Assembly (NCBI GenBank): GCA_028716385.1
Contig: JAQUPX010000003.1
Location: 124,001-188,000, forward strand
Source: a bacterium
GTDB taxonomy: Bacteria > Hydrothermota > UBA3073 > JACQXS01 > JAQTXJ01
Direction of reading: 5' to 3'
Length of the DNA stretch: 64,000 nt
The notes below the pieces were generated by a model. The model saw nothing but the letters and a program-made list of their open reading frames with translations, searched no databases and was not told the DNA's origin. Both the position numbers and the translations under genes were made by a program. This document shows, in pieces, positions 1-8,305 of the stretch (the first letter of the stretch is position 1; the number at the start of each line of letters is the position of its first letter).

Positions 1-746
1 AGAAAACAATAAGTCAAATTACGCTTTATATACGCAAGCAAAAACAAGGGAATCGCTATAATAGAAGTAATCCCGCATAACCAGTCTTTCAGGTAAACAC
101 AAAGTATGAATGAAACTATAACCAGTATAGTCGAAAACAAATATGCGTTATTCCCCATCAACACACCGGTAGTTATTTTCCCTGATTTTCTATCCCCTTC
201 CATATCCGGGATGGTAGTATTTATGAACACCGCTCCAACCGCAAACAAATAAGGCAACGCATACAAAATGGTATCAAATGAAACGTGTCTCACTGCAGCC
301 CAGCCAAGCGAAAAGGCAACCAATCCATACCCGAAAGAATTTGAGAAAAGGTCAAGAATCGGTCGTCCCTTAAACTGGAACGGCGGCACGGAATATAAAA
401 TTCCGCCGATAAAGGATACGAACAGAAGCACTTTGAATCGTAAAGGATAAGGAATAGCGCATACAAAAGCAAGCGCAAACAAGAGAATAGCTTCTATCCA
501 GGCTTGTTTTACGGAAATATACCCCTCCGGCAAAAGATAAAGTTTTTTGTTTATCCTGTCCGATTCGATATCCATAATCTGGTTTATGACGTAAATCCCG
601 CCCATCATAAGAGTCGCAGAAACAAAAGCCAACACGGGTATACGTTGGGATATGCCTGTTCTATAAAAGCCAATTAGAAAGAAAGTCCAACCGGGGACAA
701 GAAGCGTTGGACGCATCAAAAATATATAATCAAGAAAATGTATCAT
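1..746 (-). CDS. UbiA-family prenyltransferase (3' end outside window)
   Basis: An uninterrupted minus-strand frame runs from the ATG at 746 to the window edge (248 codons) with no stop, so the C-terminus is missing. The protein is strongly hydrophobic with several membrane helices. It carries the first UbiA aspartate motif NQIMDIESD at residues 55-63 and a second-motif-like PDMEGD near 180-185; both bind Mg-diphosphate in this family. UbiA enzymes attach a polyprenyl chain to an acceptor in the membrane. The acceptor cannot be read from sequence: quinone precursor, chlorophyll-like or geranylgeranylglyceryl phosphate are all possible. The next gene on the same strand upstream is a geranylgeranyl reductase, which favours a geranylgeranyl lipid product. 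No clear Shine-Dalgarno; an in-frame stop lies a few codons upstream, which fixes the start. Confidence 0.85.
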   Translation of the reverse strand, partial: MIHFLDYIFLMRPTLLVPGWTFFLIGFYRTGISQRIPVLAFVSATLMMGGIYVINQIMDIESDRINKKLYLLPEGYISVKQAWIEAILLFALAFVCAIPYPLRFKVLLFVSFIGGILYSVPPFQFKGRPILDLFSNSFGYGLVAFSLGWAAVRHVSFDTILYALPYLFAVGAVFINTTIPDMEGDRKSGKITTGVLMGNNAYLFSTILVIVSFILCVYLKDWLCGITSIIAIPLFLLAYIKRNLTYCF

Positions 747-1155
747 ATATAATATCTTATACTAATTCAAACATATGGAACATTAATGATTTTATAATAT
801 ATGTGTCCAAAGATTCGTATACCTACCGTCAGGCAGGTATGAATTACCCTGCCCTTTAGGACGGATAATAAAACTGCTGACTCAAATTCCTTTTTTAAAT
901 TACCCTGCCCTTTAGGGCGGGGGTCTAAAAATACTAAAAAACTCTCTCGGGCTTTAGCCCAAAACAACCCACAACGTCCATCCACAATACTATATCGTTG
1001 ACGACGCATTATTTTCAATTATATGACATACGAAACTCTGCCTTTTGTTGCTGCAAACTTTACTCTACCTCCGTTTCGTATTCTCTTTCTGGTTTTGGAT
1101 TTTATCATTTTGAATCTTACACTTGTTGTTTAATGTCTGTTGCCGTGTTTTGTAT
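747..1155. repeat. Gene-free spacer with short repeats
   Basis: About 400 bases with no credible gene. It holds two copies of AATTACCCTGCCCTTTAGG followed by (A/G)CGG (near 842 and 898) and a palindromic CAGGCAGGTA-type word near 830. ORFs here are low-complexity shadows. It separates two co-oriented genes, and no convincing promoter was seen. Confidence 0.6.
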
Positions 1156-2298
1156 TTAGCTTTTGAGCAAATTAAAGCCCATTTTTAAGAATCGCGGACT
1201 GAATTTAAGTATGCTTTTAATTACGTCTATTTCGTTTGGCATTTTAGTCAAATTATGACCGGCAAAGTTTTCTTTACAGAAATCAAACAGCAACTCAATG
1301 TCCGAATCCTTGAGTTTCATAGCTATTTTGCGAGCCTGAAGTTTAATCTTGAAATTCCTGCCTTCCCATTTTTCCCAATCTTTTTCGTATAGCTTAAGTC
1401 TTTTGATATCGTCTTTTTTTATGGCGTCGGCTGCGGCTTTACCTGCTAATTGTCCTGTCAGGAGAGCATTCCCGATACCGCCGCCGGAAATCGGGTCAAT
1501 CAGTCTGCCTGCATCCCCGACCAAACACACGTTATTTTTGACGAGAGTTTTTACGCCCTTGGAAGGTACCATACTCATACCTTCCGAGATTATGCTATAT
1601 TTCTTAAATCTCCACTTTAAAAAGTTATCGAGCACCGTTTTGGGAGATTCCCTTGTAATTGCAGGGCAAACTCCGGCTCCGACATTAGCAAGATATTTTG
1701 ATTTCGGGAATATCCAGATATATCCGCCGGGCACAGTTTCTCTTCCGGCGATAAGTTCGACTATATTTTCGGTTACTTCAGCCGCAAGCAAATACTCGCA
1801 GGTCGTCCAGAAATCTTTTTTCTCAAGTTTAGTATCAATACCCGCCCATCTGGAGACTCGTGAAAGTCCTCCATCCGCGCCGATAATTATTTTCGCATCT
1901 ATTTTACCTTTATTTGTATCTATGCCGGTTTTAGTCAAGCCGGTTGCTCTTGTTTTGACTCTTACTTCAGCCCCGGCTTCCGCTGCAAGTCCGGCAAGGT
2001 CGCGGTCAAAAATCTTTCTTTCAAGGATATACCCGACACCCGGGTAATAGACTGTTAATTGTCTACGGGAAGGAGAAGTAAAGGTTACGCCGTCAATATT
2101 TGAGGCAATCCAGGAAGGTTTCATATCTACGAATTTGGTTATCCATTCTTTGGATATGCCTTCCCCGCAATTAAGGGGAGTTCCGACTTCGGGGTGTTCT
2201 TCTATCAAGAGAGTTTTAATACCTGCTTTAGCCGCAGTAATAGCCGCCATTGAACCCGCAGGCCCCGCTCCCACAACTACTAAATCATAATTAGCCAT
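1156..2298 (-). CDS. Geranylgeranyl reductase family flavoprotein
   Basis: FAD-dependent reductase of the geranylgeranyl reductase/digeranylgeranylglycerophospholipid reductase family, which saturates isoprenoid chains. From the chosen ATG: the Rossmann FAD motif GAGPAG is at residues 10-15, a CGEG motif at 44-47, the family signature YxWxFPK....NVGAG at about 193-209, and the second FAD motif GDAGRLIDPISGGGIGNAL at 261-279. The reading frame can be extended 13 codons to a TTG at 2337, but MANYDLVVVGAG is the usual N-terminus, so the ATG at 2298 is preferred. Length (about 380 aa) is normal for the family. It lies upstream of and co-oriented with the UbiA gene, though 409 bases of repeats separate them. 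The substrate could be quinone side chains, a carotenoid precursor or archaeal-type ether lipids. Confidence 0.88.
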   Translation of the reverse strand: MANYDLVVVGAGPAGSMAAITAAKAGIKTLLIEEHPEVGTPLNCGEGISKEWITKFVDMKPSWIASNIDGVTFTSPSRRQLTVYYPGVGYILERKIFDRDLAGLAAEAGAEVRVKTRATGLTKTGIDTNKGKIDAKIIIGADGGLSRVSRWAGIDTKLEKKDFWTTCEYLLAAEVTENIVELIAGRETVPGGYIWIFPKSKYLANVGAGVCPAITRESPKTVLDNFLKWRFKKYSIISEGMSMVPSKGVKTLVKNNVCLVGDAGRLIDPISGGGIGNALLTGQLAGKAAADAIKKDDIKRLKLYEKDWEKWEGRNFKIKLQARKIAMKLKDSDIELLFDFCKENFAGHNLTKMPNEIDVIKSILKFSPRFLKMGFNLLKS

Positions 2299-3198
2299 AT
2301 TAAATATTGAACATAAATCAAAAATTCTTTTTTGCAAGAAAAACTTATAAAACGTTTTTATTTTCTATGATTAGTGGATTAGTGGGTAAGTGGGTTGACG
2401 TACCAAGGAAATCAATAGGCAGGCGAGATTTCACACGATTAGTACACAATTAAAACAGAATACAGGAAAATCAACCACAGAGCACACGGAGAACAAAAAA
2501 TACAGTAATAAAAGTAATATATAGTAACAAGTAGTAATACATTGTAACAGATAACAAAATGGAGATAGAAATCAGAGGACACAGAGAAAAGAAAAAAGGA
2601 GAGCTCAGAGAATTTTTGGACTTTTAGGCTTTGGGCTTGACTTGGGAGTATTTGGATTTTTCTCCTTTTGTCATTCCCGCGAAAGCGGGAATCCATTCTT
2701 TCTTCTGTATTCTGTCCTTTCTTTTAACTCAAAATTTTTCTATTTCTTTTTCAACTTTCCAACTTTTTCTGTTTTTCGTGGTTGTTCCCTGTTATCTGTT
2801 TTTTCGTGACTTTCTTCCTTTTTTCTTTGTGTTTTCGTGGTTAACGCTTTTCTGTTGTAGTTTATTTTAAACTCTAAAGTTCTTTCTGTTCTTTGCGAAC
2901 TCTGCGACTCTGCGGTGAAAACTTTCTTTTTTCTGTATTTTGTTATTTTTTAAACCCTAAATCTTTCTGTTTTCCGTGGTTGCTTTCTATTTTTTAATCC
3001 GTGAAAATCCGTGTCCGTTATCCGTGGCAAAAATTCCTTTCCGTTTTCTGTTGTAGTTTATTTTTTAACTCAATCCCTTTCTGTTATTCGTGTTAATTCG
3101 TGTCCATTCGTGGATGAAATTCTTTCTGTTGTCTGTTGTAGTTTATTCTTACTCTTCGTTTTTTATCCTGTTTATCTGCGGAAATCTGCGTCCAAAAC
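2299..3198. repeat. Repeat-rich, gene-free spacer (about 900 bp)
   Basis: Made almost entirely of intergenic repeat words in T-rich context: CGTGGTT/CCGTGAAAATCCGTGTCC-type words, ATTCGTGTCCATTCGTGG, GAACTCTGCGACTCTGCGG, and TTCTGTTGTAGTTTATT, which recurs three times. One ATTCCC palindrome (2673-2692) is embedded. ORFs here translate to low-complexity Phe/Val/Ser strings and are not genes. Confidence 0.7.
2673..2692. repeat. dRS3-like palindrome ATTCCC-N8-GGGAAT
   Basis: ATTCCCGCGAAAGCGGGAAT is a perfect inverted repeat flanked by TC and CC. It has the form of the Neisseria dRS3 element (ATTCCC, eight bases, GGGAAT). Further copies in this window are at 19508, 24199, 24705, 34211 and 36683. 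Confidence 0.8.
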
Positions 3199-4362
3199 TC
3201 AGAACCCCCGTTTTTTCAACAAATACGGCAGCAAAAAAATCTCTTTAAGGAACGGCATTGGGTCATTATCGTCCCAGACGGCATCTTTTGTGCCTGTCAA
3301 CGAATTGACATAATCTTCCGAACTAAGATTTCCTTTTATCATCTCCCCCATTGCCACGGGCAAATCCGTCAACAACCGCATCCATTTACCGTCAATCATT
3401 TTCTTATTTGATTTTTGTGTCAGTCCCATCATATCGTTGTATAGGACGAGCGGGAAATTAATTCCGACAACGTTTCCGAGTGTATGCCATCCCCAGGTTC
3501 TTGCGTTTATATCTAATAATTTATATTTTTTATCTCTTGCATCCCAAATAAATTCCACTTCGGACAATCCGTAATAATCCGCTTCGGAGAGGATTTTTGT
3601 CCCCAATTCTTCTAACTCAGGGATGTCTACGGTTTCAGCGTAAGTTGTCGCCCGCCCGAAAACCATCGGGTGTTGTCTTATGCGTTTTGCAACAAGTGTA
3701 GCAAGTGCAGTTTTATTTTTGAACATAGAGCAGAAAGAGTATAGGTTACGGGGACCATCGGGAATAATTTCCTGGACCATTATTTCTTCTTTTTTAATTA
3801 TAGCGCTTGTCGTTTCGTATGCGGATACAAGTTCATTCAGGTTATTCGCCGGGATAGCTTTCTTTTTTGTCGTTTTGACGAATAATTCTTTAACTGCGGG
3901 TTTTATGATAACGGGAAACTCCGGATTCAATTTTTTAAGTTCTTCAATGGAAGAGGGGTAAAAGGTTTGTGGGATTGGGACACCGACTTTTTGTGCAAGG
4001 TTATATGTAAGTTTTTTATTATATAGAAGTTCGGTTATTTGCCATTTTGGGGATGAAATTTTATAATATGGAAGAAGCGATTCTCTGTTAACGGAGAGCA
4101 ATCGCACCATTTCGTCTGTTGTGGGGTATATTAAGCAATTGGAGAGTTTTTCCTCTTCTGCAAACCGGATTAAAAAATCTATAAAAGCTTTTTCGTCTTC
4201 AGGTGGTGGGCATTTAGAGAACTTATGAACGTACAGGGAAGAGGTAGCGATACAGGGTTCAAAATCCAGCAGGTACACGGGAATATTTTCCCGGGCAAGG
4301 CTTCGTATTATACCGAGTCCCTGGTAATCTCCGCCAATCACAACCGCGCTCATCTTATCCAT
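3199..4362 (-). CDS. ATP-grasp domain protein (carboxylate-amine/thiol ligase type)
   Basis: A 387-residue protein with an N-terminal Rossmann-like pre-ATP-grasp part (AVVIGGDYQGLGIIRSLA), a central ATP-grasp fold (FPVIIKPAV for the nucleotide-binding lysine, then VQEIIPDGP) and a C-terminal metal-binding segment YKLLDINARTWGW, where the acidic residue and Asn coordinate Mg. These proteins activate a carboxylate as an acyl-phosphate and join it to an amine or other nucleophile. The substrate is unknown; relatives often act on amino acids or cell-surface compounds. The 3' end runs up against the repeat spacer. A second Met at residue 4 is an alternative start. No partner gene is adjacent, so the pathway is open. 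Confidence 0.8.
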   Translation of the reverse strand: MDKMSAVVIGGDYQGLGIIRSLARENIPVYLLDFEPCIATSSLYVHKFSKCPPPEDEKAFIDFLIRFAEEEKLSNCLIYPTTDEMVRLLSVNRESLLPYYKISSPKWQITELLYNKKLTYNLAQKVGVPIPQTFYPSSIEELKKLNPEFPVIIKPAVKELFVKTTKKKAIPANNLNELVSAYETTSAIIKKEEIMVQEIIPDGPRNLYSFCSMFKNKTALATLVAKRIRQHPMVFGRATTYAETVDIPELEELGTKILSEADYYGLSEVEFIWDARDKKYKLLDINARTWGWHTLGNVVGINFPLVLYNDMMGLTQKSNKKMIDGKWMRLLTDLPVAMGEMIKGNLSSEDYVNSLTGTKDAVWDDNDPMPFLKEIFLLPYLLKKRGF

Positions 4363-4873
4363 AATTATTTTAATGTGTAGGGCAAGTCCGCCTGAGGCGG
4401 ATTAGCCTTGCGAGAATACTTTTCATACAATTAATTGTATATTTTCGTACAATTATTTGTATTAATAGATACAATTTCTTAATTTGTCCAACGAAAATTT
4501 ATTTAATACCATTAACAGTGATTTGAAGAGAACTTAGGAGAAAAAAGTTTAGCCACGGATTTTCACAGATTATCACGGATAAAAAAGAATATTATTTTAA
4601 TTTAATGAAGCCGACAGAAATGTAATCTTCTAATCTTTCTGTTATCTGCGATTATCTGCGTCCAAATTCATCTGTTTTTTTCTGTATTTTGTTATTTTTT
4701 AAACTCTAAATCTTTCTGTTTTTCGTGTTCATTCGTGTCCAGGAGTTTACCCCGCAGGAGTCGAAGATCCCGCTGTGGCGGTGAGCGGGGTGGCTAACTT
4801 TTCAGTTTTCTGTTTAGTGTAATTTAGTGCTTTAGTGCTTTTGTGGCAAGTTTTTGGGTTTTCTGTTTTTGTC
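4363..4873. repeat. Repeat-rich spacer
   Basis: Holds a TCCGCCTGAGGCGGA palindrome near 4387, AT-rich TACAATTAATTGTA-type words (4427-4470), CACGGATTTTCACAGATTATCACGGAT-type words near 4554, and CGTGTTCATTCGTGTCC. No gene seen. Confidence 0.6.
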
Positions 4874-5152
4874 CTATTTTTCTATCCGCACGATTTGGAT
4901 TTTCACCTTCGCGAGCAGAGCAGCCATTCCTCCCAACACAGTAATCACAGGAGCAAGGAGGGTTAGAACGCTTCCAACGGCAACCCCGGTATTAAGAGGA
5001 ATTTCAAGCAACAAATCATCGTTAGCTTTTTTGATTATTAGTCTACGAACATTCCCTTCGGCAATCAGTTTTTTCACCTGTTCAACAAGTTCAGCCGCAT
5101 TAATTTCTATCTCTTCAATAAAAGTCTTTTCTTCCTTTTTCTTATCAGCCAT
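4874..5152 (-). CDS. DUF4342 domain protein
   Basis: A 92-residue protein. A charged N-terminus is followed by an amphipathic helix (ELVEQVKKLIAEGNVRRLIIKK), the segment LLLEIPLNTGV and a hydrophobic Gly/Ala/Leu-rich stretch (residues about 58-84), matching the small DUF4342 family as I remember it. The function of the family is not established; the hydrophobic tail suggests membrane association. The start is well supported by AAGGAGGAGACA just upstream of the ATG. It stands alone between repeats and the defence island. Confidence 0.75.
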   Translation of the reverse strand: MADKKKEEKTFIEEIEINAAELVEQVKKLIAEGNVRRLIIKKANDDLLLEIPLNTGVAVGSVLTLLAPVITVLGGMAALLAKVKIQIVRIEK

Positions 5153-5344
5153 TGTCTCCTCCTTAAAAAATTCTTTTGTATTTTATACAGGTATTATTTC
5201 ACTGCGTCAAGGGGAAAGTAATTTTCTGAGGAATTAGAGCATCGAAGATTGTATAAAGAAATGCCGAATGCTAATTATAAATTGAAAGAAGAAAAACAGG
5301 CAGAAAAGTAGTAGTCCGTAAAACTGTTCAATAATTCAATTTTT

Positions 5345-5758
5345 TTATTTTAAGAATTTTAGAATCTTGTTTTCAAGCGAAGTAATATTTTTTGAGTTAA
5401 TATTACATTGCCAAATTACTAAATATTTCCATCCCAGTTTCTTTAAGTCATGGTAGTTAGTTTTATCTTTTTTTACATTTTTACAAATTTTATTTTTCCA
5501 AAATTTACGATTGGTAGTAGGCAATTTTGCTCTTTTGCAATTACTGTGTCCATGCCAAAAACAACCATTTACAAAGATTACTTTTTTATATTTGGAGAAA
5601 ACCAAATCCGGTTTTCCGGGTAAATCTTTTTTATGAAGGCGAAATCTATAGCCGAGAGAATAAACCAGTTTGCGGACAAAAATCTCTTGTTTAGAATTTT
5701 TAGGCCCAATTTTACTCATTATTTCGGACCTTTTGTGTTTTGTAAAAATATCAGCCAA
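5345..5758 (-). CDS. vsr: Very short patch repair endonuclease (Vsr)
   Basis: A 137-residue protein with the full Vsr pattern: MSKIGPKNSKQE near the N-terminus (Glu25), GKPDLVF with Asp51, and NGCFWHGH with His69, then Cys residues that bind structural zinc and the C-terminal GWKYLVIWQC. In the E. coli enzyme Glu25, Asp51 and His69 belong to the active site; the residue equivalent to its His64 is Asn here. Vsr nicks next to the T of T:G mismatches left when 5-methylcytosine deaminates, and so normally accompanies a cytosine methylase. It overlaps the end of the methyltransferase gene by 8 bases and is the last gene of the four-gene operon. Confidence 0.92.
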   Translation of the reverse strand: MADIFTKHKRSEIMSKIGPKNSKQEIFVRKLVYSLGYRFRLHKKDLPGKPDLVFSKYKKVIFVNGCFWHGHSNCKRAKLPTTNRKFWKNKICKNVKKDKTNYHDLKKLGWKYLVIWQCNINSKNITSLENKILKFLK

Positions 5759-6773
5759 GATATTTATCTAAGTGTTCTTTTATATTTTTTGATTGAATAT
5801 AACTGAATTTAGGAGGTAGCGCATTGCCTATCAATGAAGCTAAAGAAGTTTTTGATATATCTGTCGGGAATTTATAATTTTCAGGAAATGATTGTAACAA
5901 AGCAGCTTCTCTTGGGGTTATACATCTGTCGGCTTCCGGGTGTAAAAATCTACCTTTTGAAGGATTCAAACATCCCCCTGTAATTGTAGATGCAACATTA
6001 TCCCATTTAAGCCTTCCGTAAATATCATTAAATCCGACATTGTCCTTTTTATGGCATTCTAATATATATTTTTTAGGTAAATCTGTTCTGCTTCCGCCGT
6101 TTTTGGGAATTAACGTAATCATTTTTAAAATTTTTTGTGTATGCCTTACTGTCATTTTATGAATCGGGTCATTGGTTAAGTCAACCGGTTCCAAATTACC
6201 TATGCTATCTCTGACGGTAACGTTTTCCCATATACCTTCAGCAACATTTAGTTCTCCCAACAGAGAACCAACCATGACCAATCTTTTTCTTCTCTGGGGA
6301 ACACCATAATCTTTTACATCAATAACCCTAGCCTTTGGATTATATTCTAACTTTTTAAGTTTTTTCATCATGTCATTGAAAAGATAATAATTTGTTAGAC
6401 CAGGTACATTTTCCATCATTATTGTTAAGGGCTTTAATTCGTTAACCAATCTTAAATATTGTAAAATTAAGTCGTTTCTATTATCATCAACATTCTCTTT
6501 CTTATTCAATCTGCGAACAGAAGAAAACCCCTGACAAGGTGGACATCCTGCGAGAAAATGTAAAGTTCTACCGTTTAGGATATCCGTTATTTCGGCTGTA
6601 TTGACCTTACGGATATCTTTCTCAATAACCTTAGTTGTCGGATGATTCATTTTATAGGTAGTAACCGCATCTTTGTTATTATCAATTGCAAATATTACTT
6701 TGAATCCTGCTTGAGACATACCCTCAGACAAGCCACCACATCCTGAGAAGATGTCTACACTAAGATATTCCAT
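5751..6773 (-). CDS. dcm: DNA (cytosine-5) methyltransferase
   Basis: A 340-residue C5 cytosine methylase. Conserved motifs appear in order: I, VDIFSGCGGLSEGM (residues 6-19, SAM binding); IV, AGCPPCQGFSS with catalytic Cys80; VI, ENVPG at 121-125; VIII, VPQRRKRLVMVG; then a target-recognition segment; then IX/X, ITPREAALLQSFPENY and IGNALPP. It transfers methyl groups to C5 of cytosine at a sequence that cannot be predicted here. It starts 6 bases after the receiver gene and overlaps vsr, so it is probably co-translated with both. No cognate restriction enzyme gene is directly attached; the neighbouring ATPase/receiver pair takes that position. Confidence 0.93.
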   Translation of the reverse strand: MEYLSVDIFSGCGGLSEGMSQAGFKVIFAIDNNKDAVTTYKMNHPTTKVIEKDIRKVNTAEITDILNGRTLHFLAGCPPCQGFSSVRRLNKKENVDDNRNDLILQYLRLVNELKPLTIMMENVPGLTNYYLFNDMMKKLKKLEYNPKARVIDVKDYGVPQRRKRLVMVGSLLGELNVAEGIWENVTVRDSIGNLEPVDLTNDPIHKMTVRHTQKILKMITLIPKNGGSRTDLPKKYILECHKKDNVGFNDIYGRLKWDNVASTITGGCLNPSKGRFLHPEADRCITPREAALLQSFPENYKFPTDISKTSLASLIGNALPPKFSYIQSKNIKEHLDKYLG

Positions 6774-6779
6774 TATGTA

Positions 6780-8303
6780 TTACGCTTGCGGTACATTACT
6801 TCTAATACTGTCTTTAATGATTTTTTGTAATTCTTTGGGGTAATCCGGAGCTCCATAACCAGTTATATTATATAAAATATGTTGAATTAAAGGAGTTAAA
6901 AAAGGTTCCGATAAACATATCCTATTATTTCCATTGTATTGCCTGAAGTGGTCATATTTTAGAGGAGAATCAGGCGGAATTGATGGAGGTGGTAGTGTAG
7001 TTTGTGTAGTTTGTGTAGTTTGTGTAGTTTGTGTAGTTTGTGTAGTTTGTGTAGTTTGTGTAGTTTGTGTAGTTTGTGTAGTTTGTGTAGTTTGTGTAGT
7101 TGGTGTAGTTTGTGTAGTTGGTGTAGTTGGTGTAGTTGGTGTAGTTGGTGTAGTTGGTAGGTTTATAGCAATACTTTGTATTTCTTTGGGACATAATATA
7201 TAATTAAAATAATGGGAATCAATTCCTATACAAGGTAAAAAAATCGGTCCTTCTAAATTGCTTGTGTTTGCTATAGATTGAGGTTCTATGCCCGTATCTA
7301 TCTTACATAATTTCTTACATAATTTCGATTTTTCATTCAAATAAGGTTTGTTTTGAGCAATTTGATGAAGAGGAACTACAGTCAGAATTCCCATGTTTTT
7401 TTCCCAAAATTGTTTTAAATGACAATCGGAAGAAATTACTAAATATAAAGTTTCACTATCTGTTCCTTTTTTGATTATATCTCCCTGCCTTACCATTTCA
7501 TCGATAGGACTATAATATAATCTATATGCCCATAATTTATTAATGATCTCGAGCGATGGGGTTCTTCTCGGAGAAAGAGGAACTGGAGCTAAAACCGGAA
7601 AATTATCTATAATAAGATCATTTCTTAGTTTTTCCACAATAATCTCTACAAGTTCGGTAGGATATAATTCTCTTTTGTCATTTCTTTGTTCTCCCAAAAG
7701 CCAAACGATATCTTTTATATCTGTTTTTCCCAATTCAACAAGGATTTTTTCAAGAGAATTTAAATTCTGTTTTCTTAAGTTCCCACCGAATTTTAATGAA
7801 AAATTGTTGTCGTAAAATAATCGCACTTCTGCAAGCAATGTTGTTACTGAATTTACATCTCCTTTGTGCATTATTCCTATTCTTTCTTTATATGGTGTAA
7901 ATTGTGATGTGCCAAGCAATTCAGTAACTTCATGTTGATTGTCCACACTTGTAAAAATACGTATTAATGAAAAACTATTTTTTAATAGGTTATCAAGGTG
8001 AGTTATCATATCGCTATTTTCAATGCCTGAGAAACGCCAATCAAGTATTATAATCTCTGGACAGTATATCTCCTCGTTACGATAATCAAAATAACAGTTA
8101 GGAGCAATAAAAGCGGATACATTCCAATTACTTGAGTCGTTTACCAATTGTTCTATTAGGTCTTTAACTGGTAGTTCGTTCCAAATTATCTCTGTTCGTG
8201 ATAATAACAGGCTTAAATTTGAAGAATTTAGTCGTTTTTCGGCGTTAATAGTAGGAATTTGTACAGGTATTGCGTCATCAATTAAGCAAATAGAATAAGC
8301 CAT
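6780..8303 (-). CDS. Response-regulator-like protein with TTP/TTQ repeat linker
   Basis: A 507-residue protein. Residues 1-160 look like a receiver domain: an acidic pair in ICLIDDAIP (D9, D10), a phospho-acceptor candidate in IIILDW (D88), a Thr in IRIFTS (about T118) and a Lys in IMHKGD (about K147). About 55 residues lie between the acidic pair and D88 beyond the normal spacing, so the receiver carries an insertion. Residues 175-375 are an unrecognised output region containing YLVISSDCHLKQFW. A Thr-Thr-Pro/Thr-Thr-Gln linker of about 18 units follows, then a short C-terminal tail. It starts 2 bases after the ATPase stop and ends 6 bases before the methylase, so it is likely the phosphorylation or signalling partner of that ATPase. 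No known DNA-binding domain was recognised. Confidence 0.7.
   Translation of the reverse strand: MAYSICLIDDAIPVQIPTINAEKRLNSSNLSLLLSRTEIIWNELPVKDLIEQLVNDSSNWNVSAFIAPNCYFDYRNEEIYCPEIIILDWRFSGIENSDMITHLDNLLKNSFSLIRIFTSVDNQHEVTELLGTSQFTPYKERIGIMHKGDVNSVTTLLAEVRLFYDNNFSLKFGGNLRKQNLNSLEKILVELGKTDIKDIVWLLGEQRNDKRELYPTELVEIIVEKLRNDLIIDNFPVLAPVPLSPRRTPSLEIINKLWAYRLYYSPIDEMVRQGDIIKKGTDSETLYLVISSDCHLKQFWEKNMGILTVVPLHQIAQNKPYLNEKSKLCKKLCKIDTGIEPQSIANTSNLEGPIFLPCIGIDSHYFNYILCPKEIQSIAINLPTTPTTPTTPTTPTTQTTPTTQTTQTTQTTQTTQTTQTTQTTQTTQTTQTTQTTLPPPSIPPDSPLKYDHFRQYNGNNRICLSEPFLTPLIQHILYNITGYGAPDYPKELQKIIKDSIRSNVPQA
6994..7155. repeat. 9-bp coding minisatellite
   Basis: About 18 tandem copies of TGTGTAGTT (with GGTGTAGTT variants at the right end) inside the receiver-like gene, encoding (Thr-Thr-Gln/Pro)n on the minus strand. 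The unit is a multiple of three, so copy-number change would alter linker length without shifting frame. The repeat also keeps the other frames open, giving spurious ORFs. Confidence 0.95.
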
Positions 8304-8305
8304 TT

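Noticed and set aside
1349-2047. 232-residue plus-strand ORF
   Set aside because: It is the antisense shadow of the geranylgeranyl reductase gene, whose motifs are on the minus strand.
2439-3313. Several ORFs of 79-100 residues in the 2.4-3.3 kb spacer (some reading VIPAKAGIHS)
   Set aside because: They translate dispersed repeats and T-rich sequence. Such peptides are classic false genes from ATTCCCGC-type repeats.
6934-7203. Plus-strand ORF of Val-Cys repeats and a second minus-frame ORF of Tyr-Thr-Asn repeats (6970-7194)
   Set aside because: Both are alternative frames of the 9-bp minisatellite inside the receiver-like gene and have no independent start signals.
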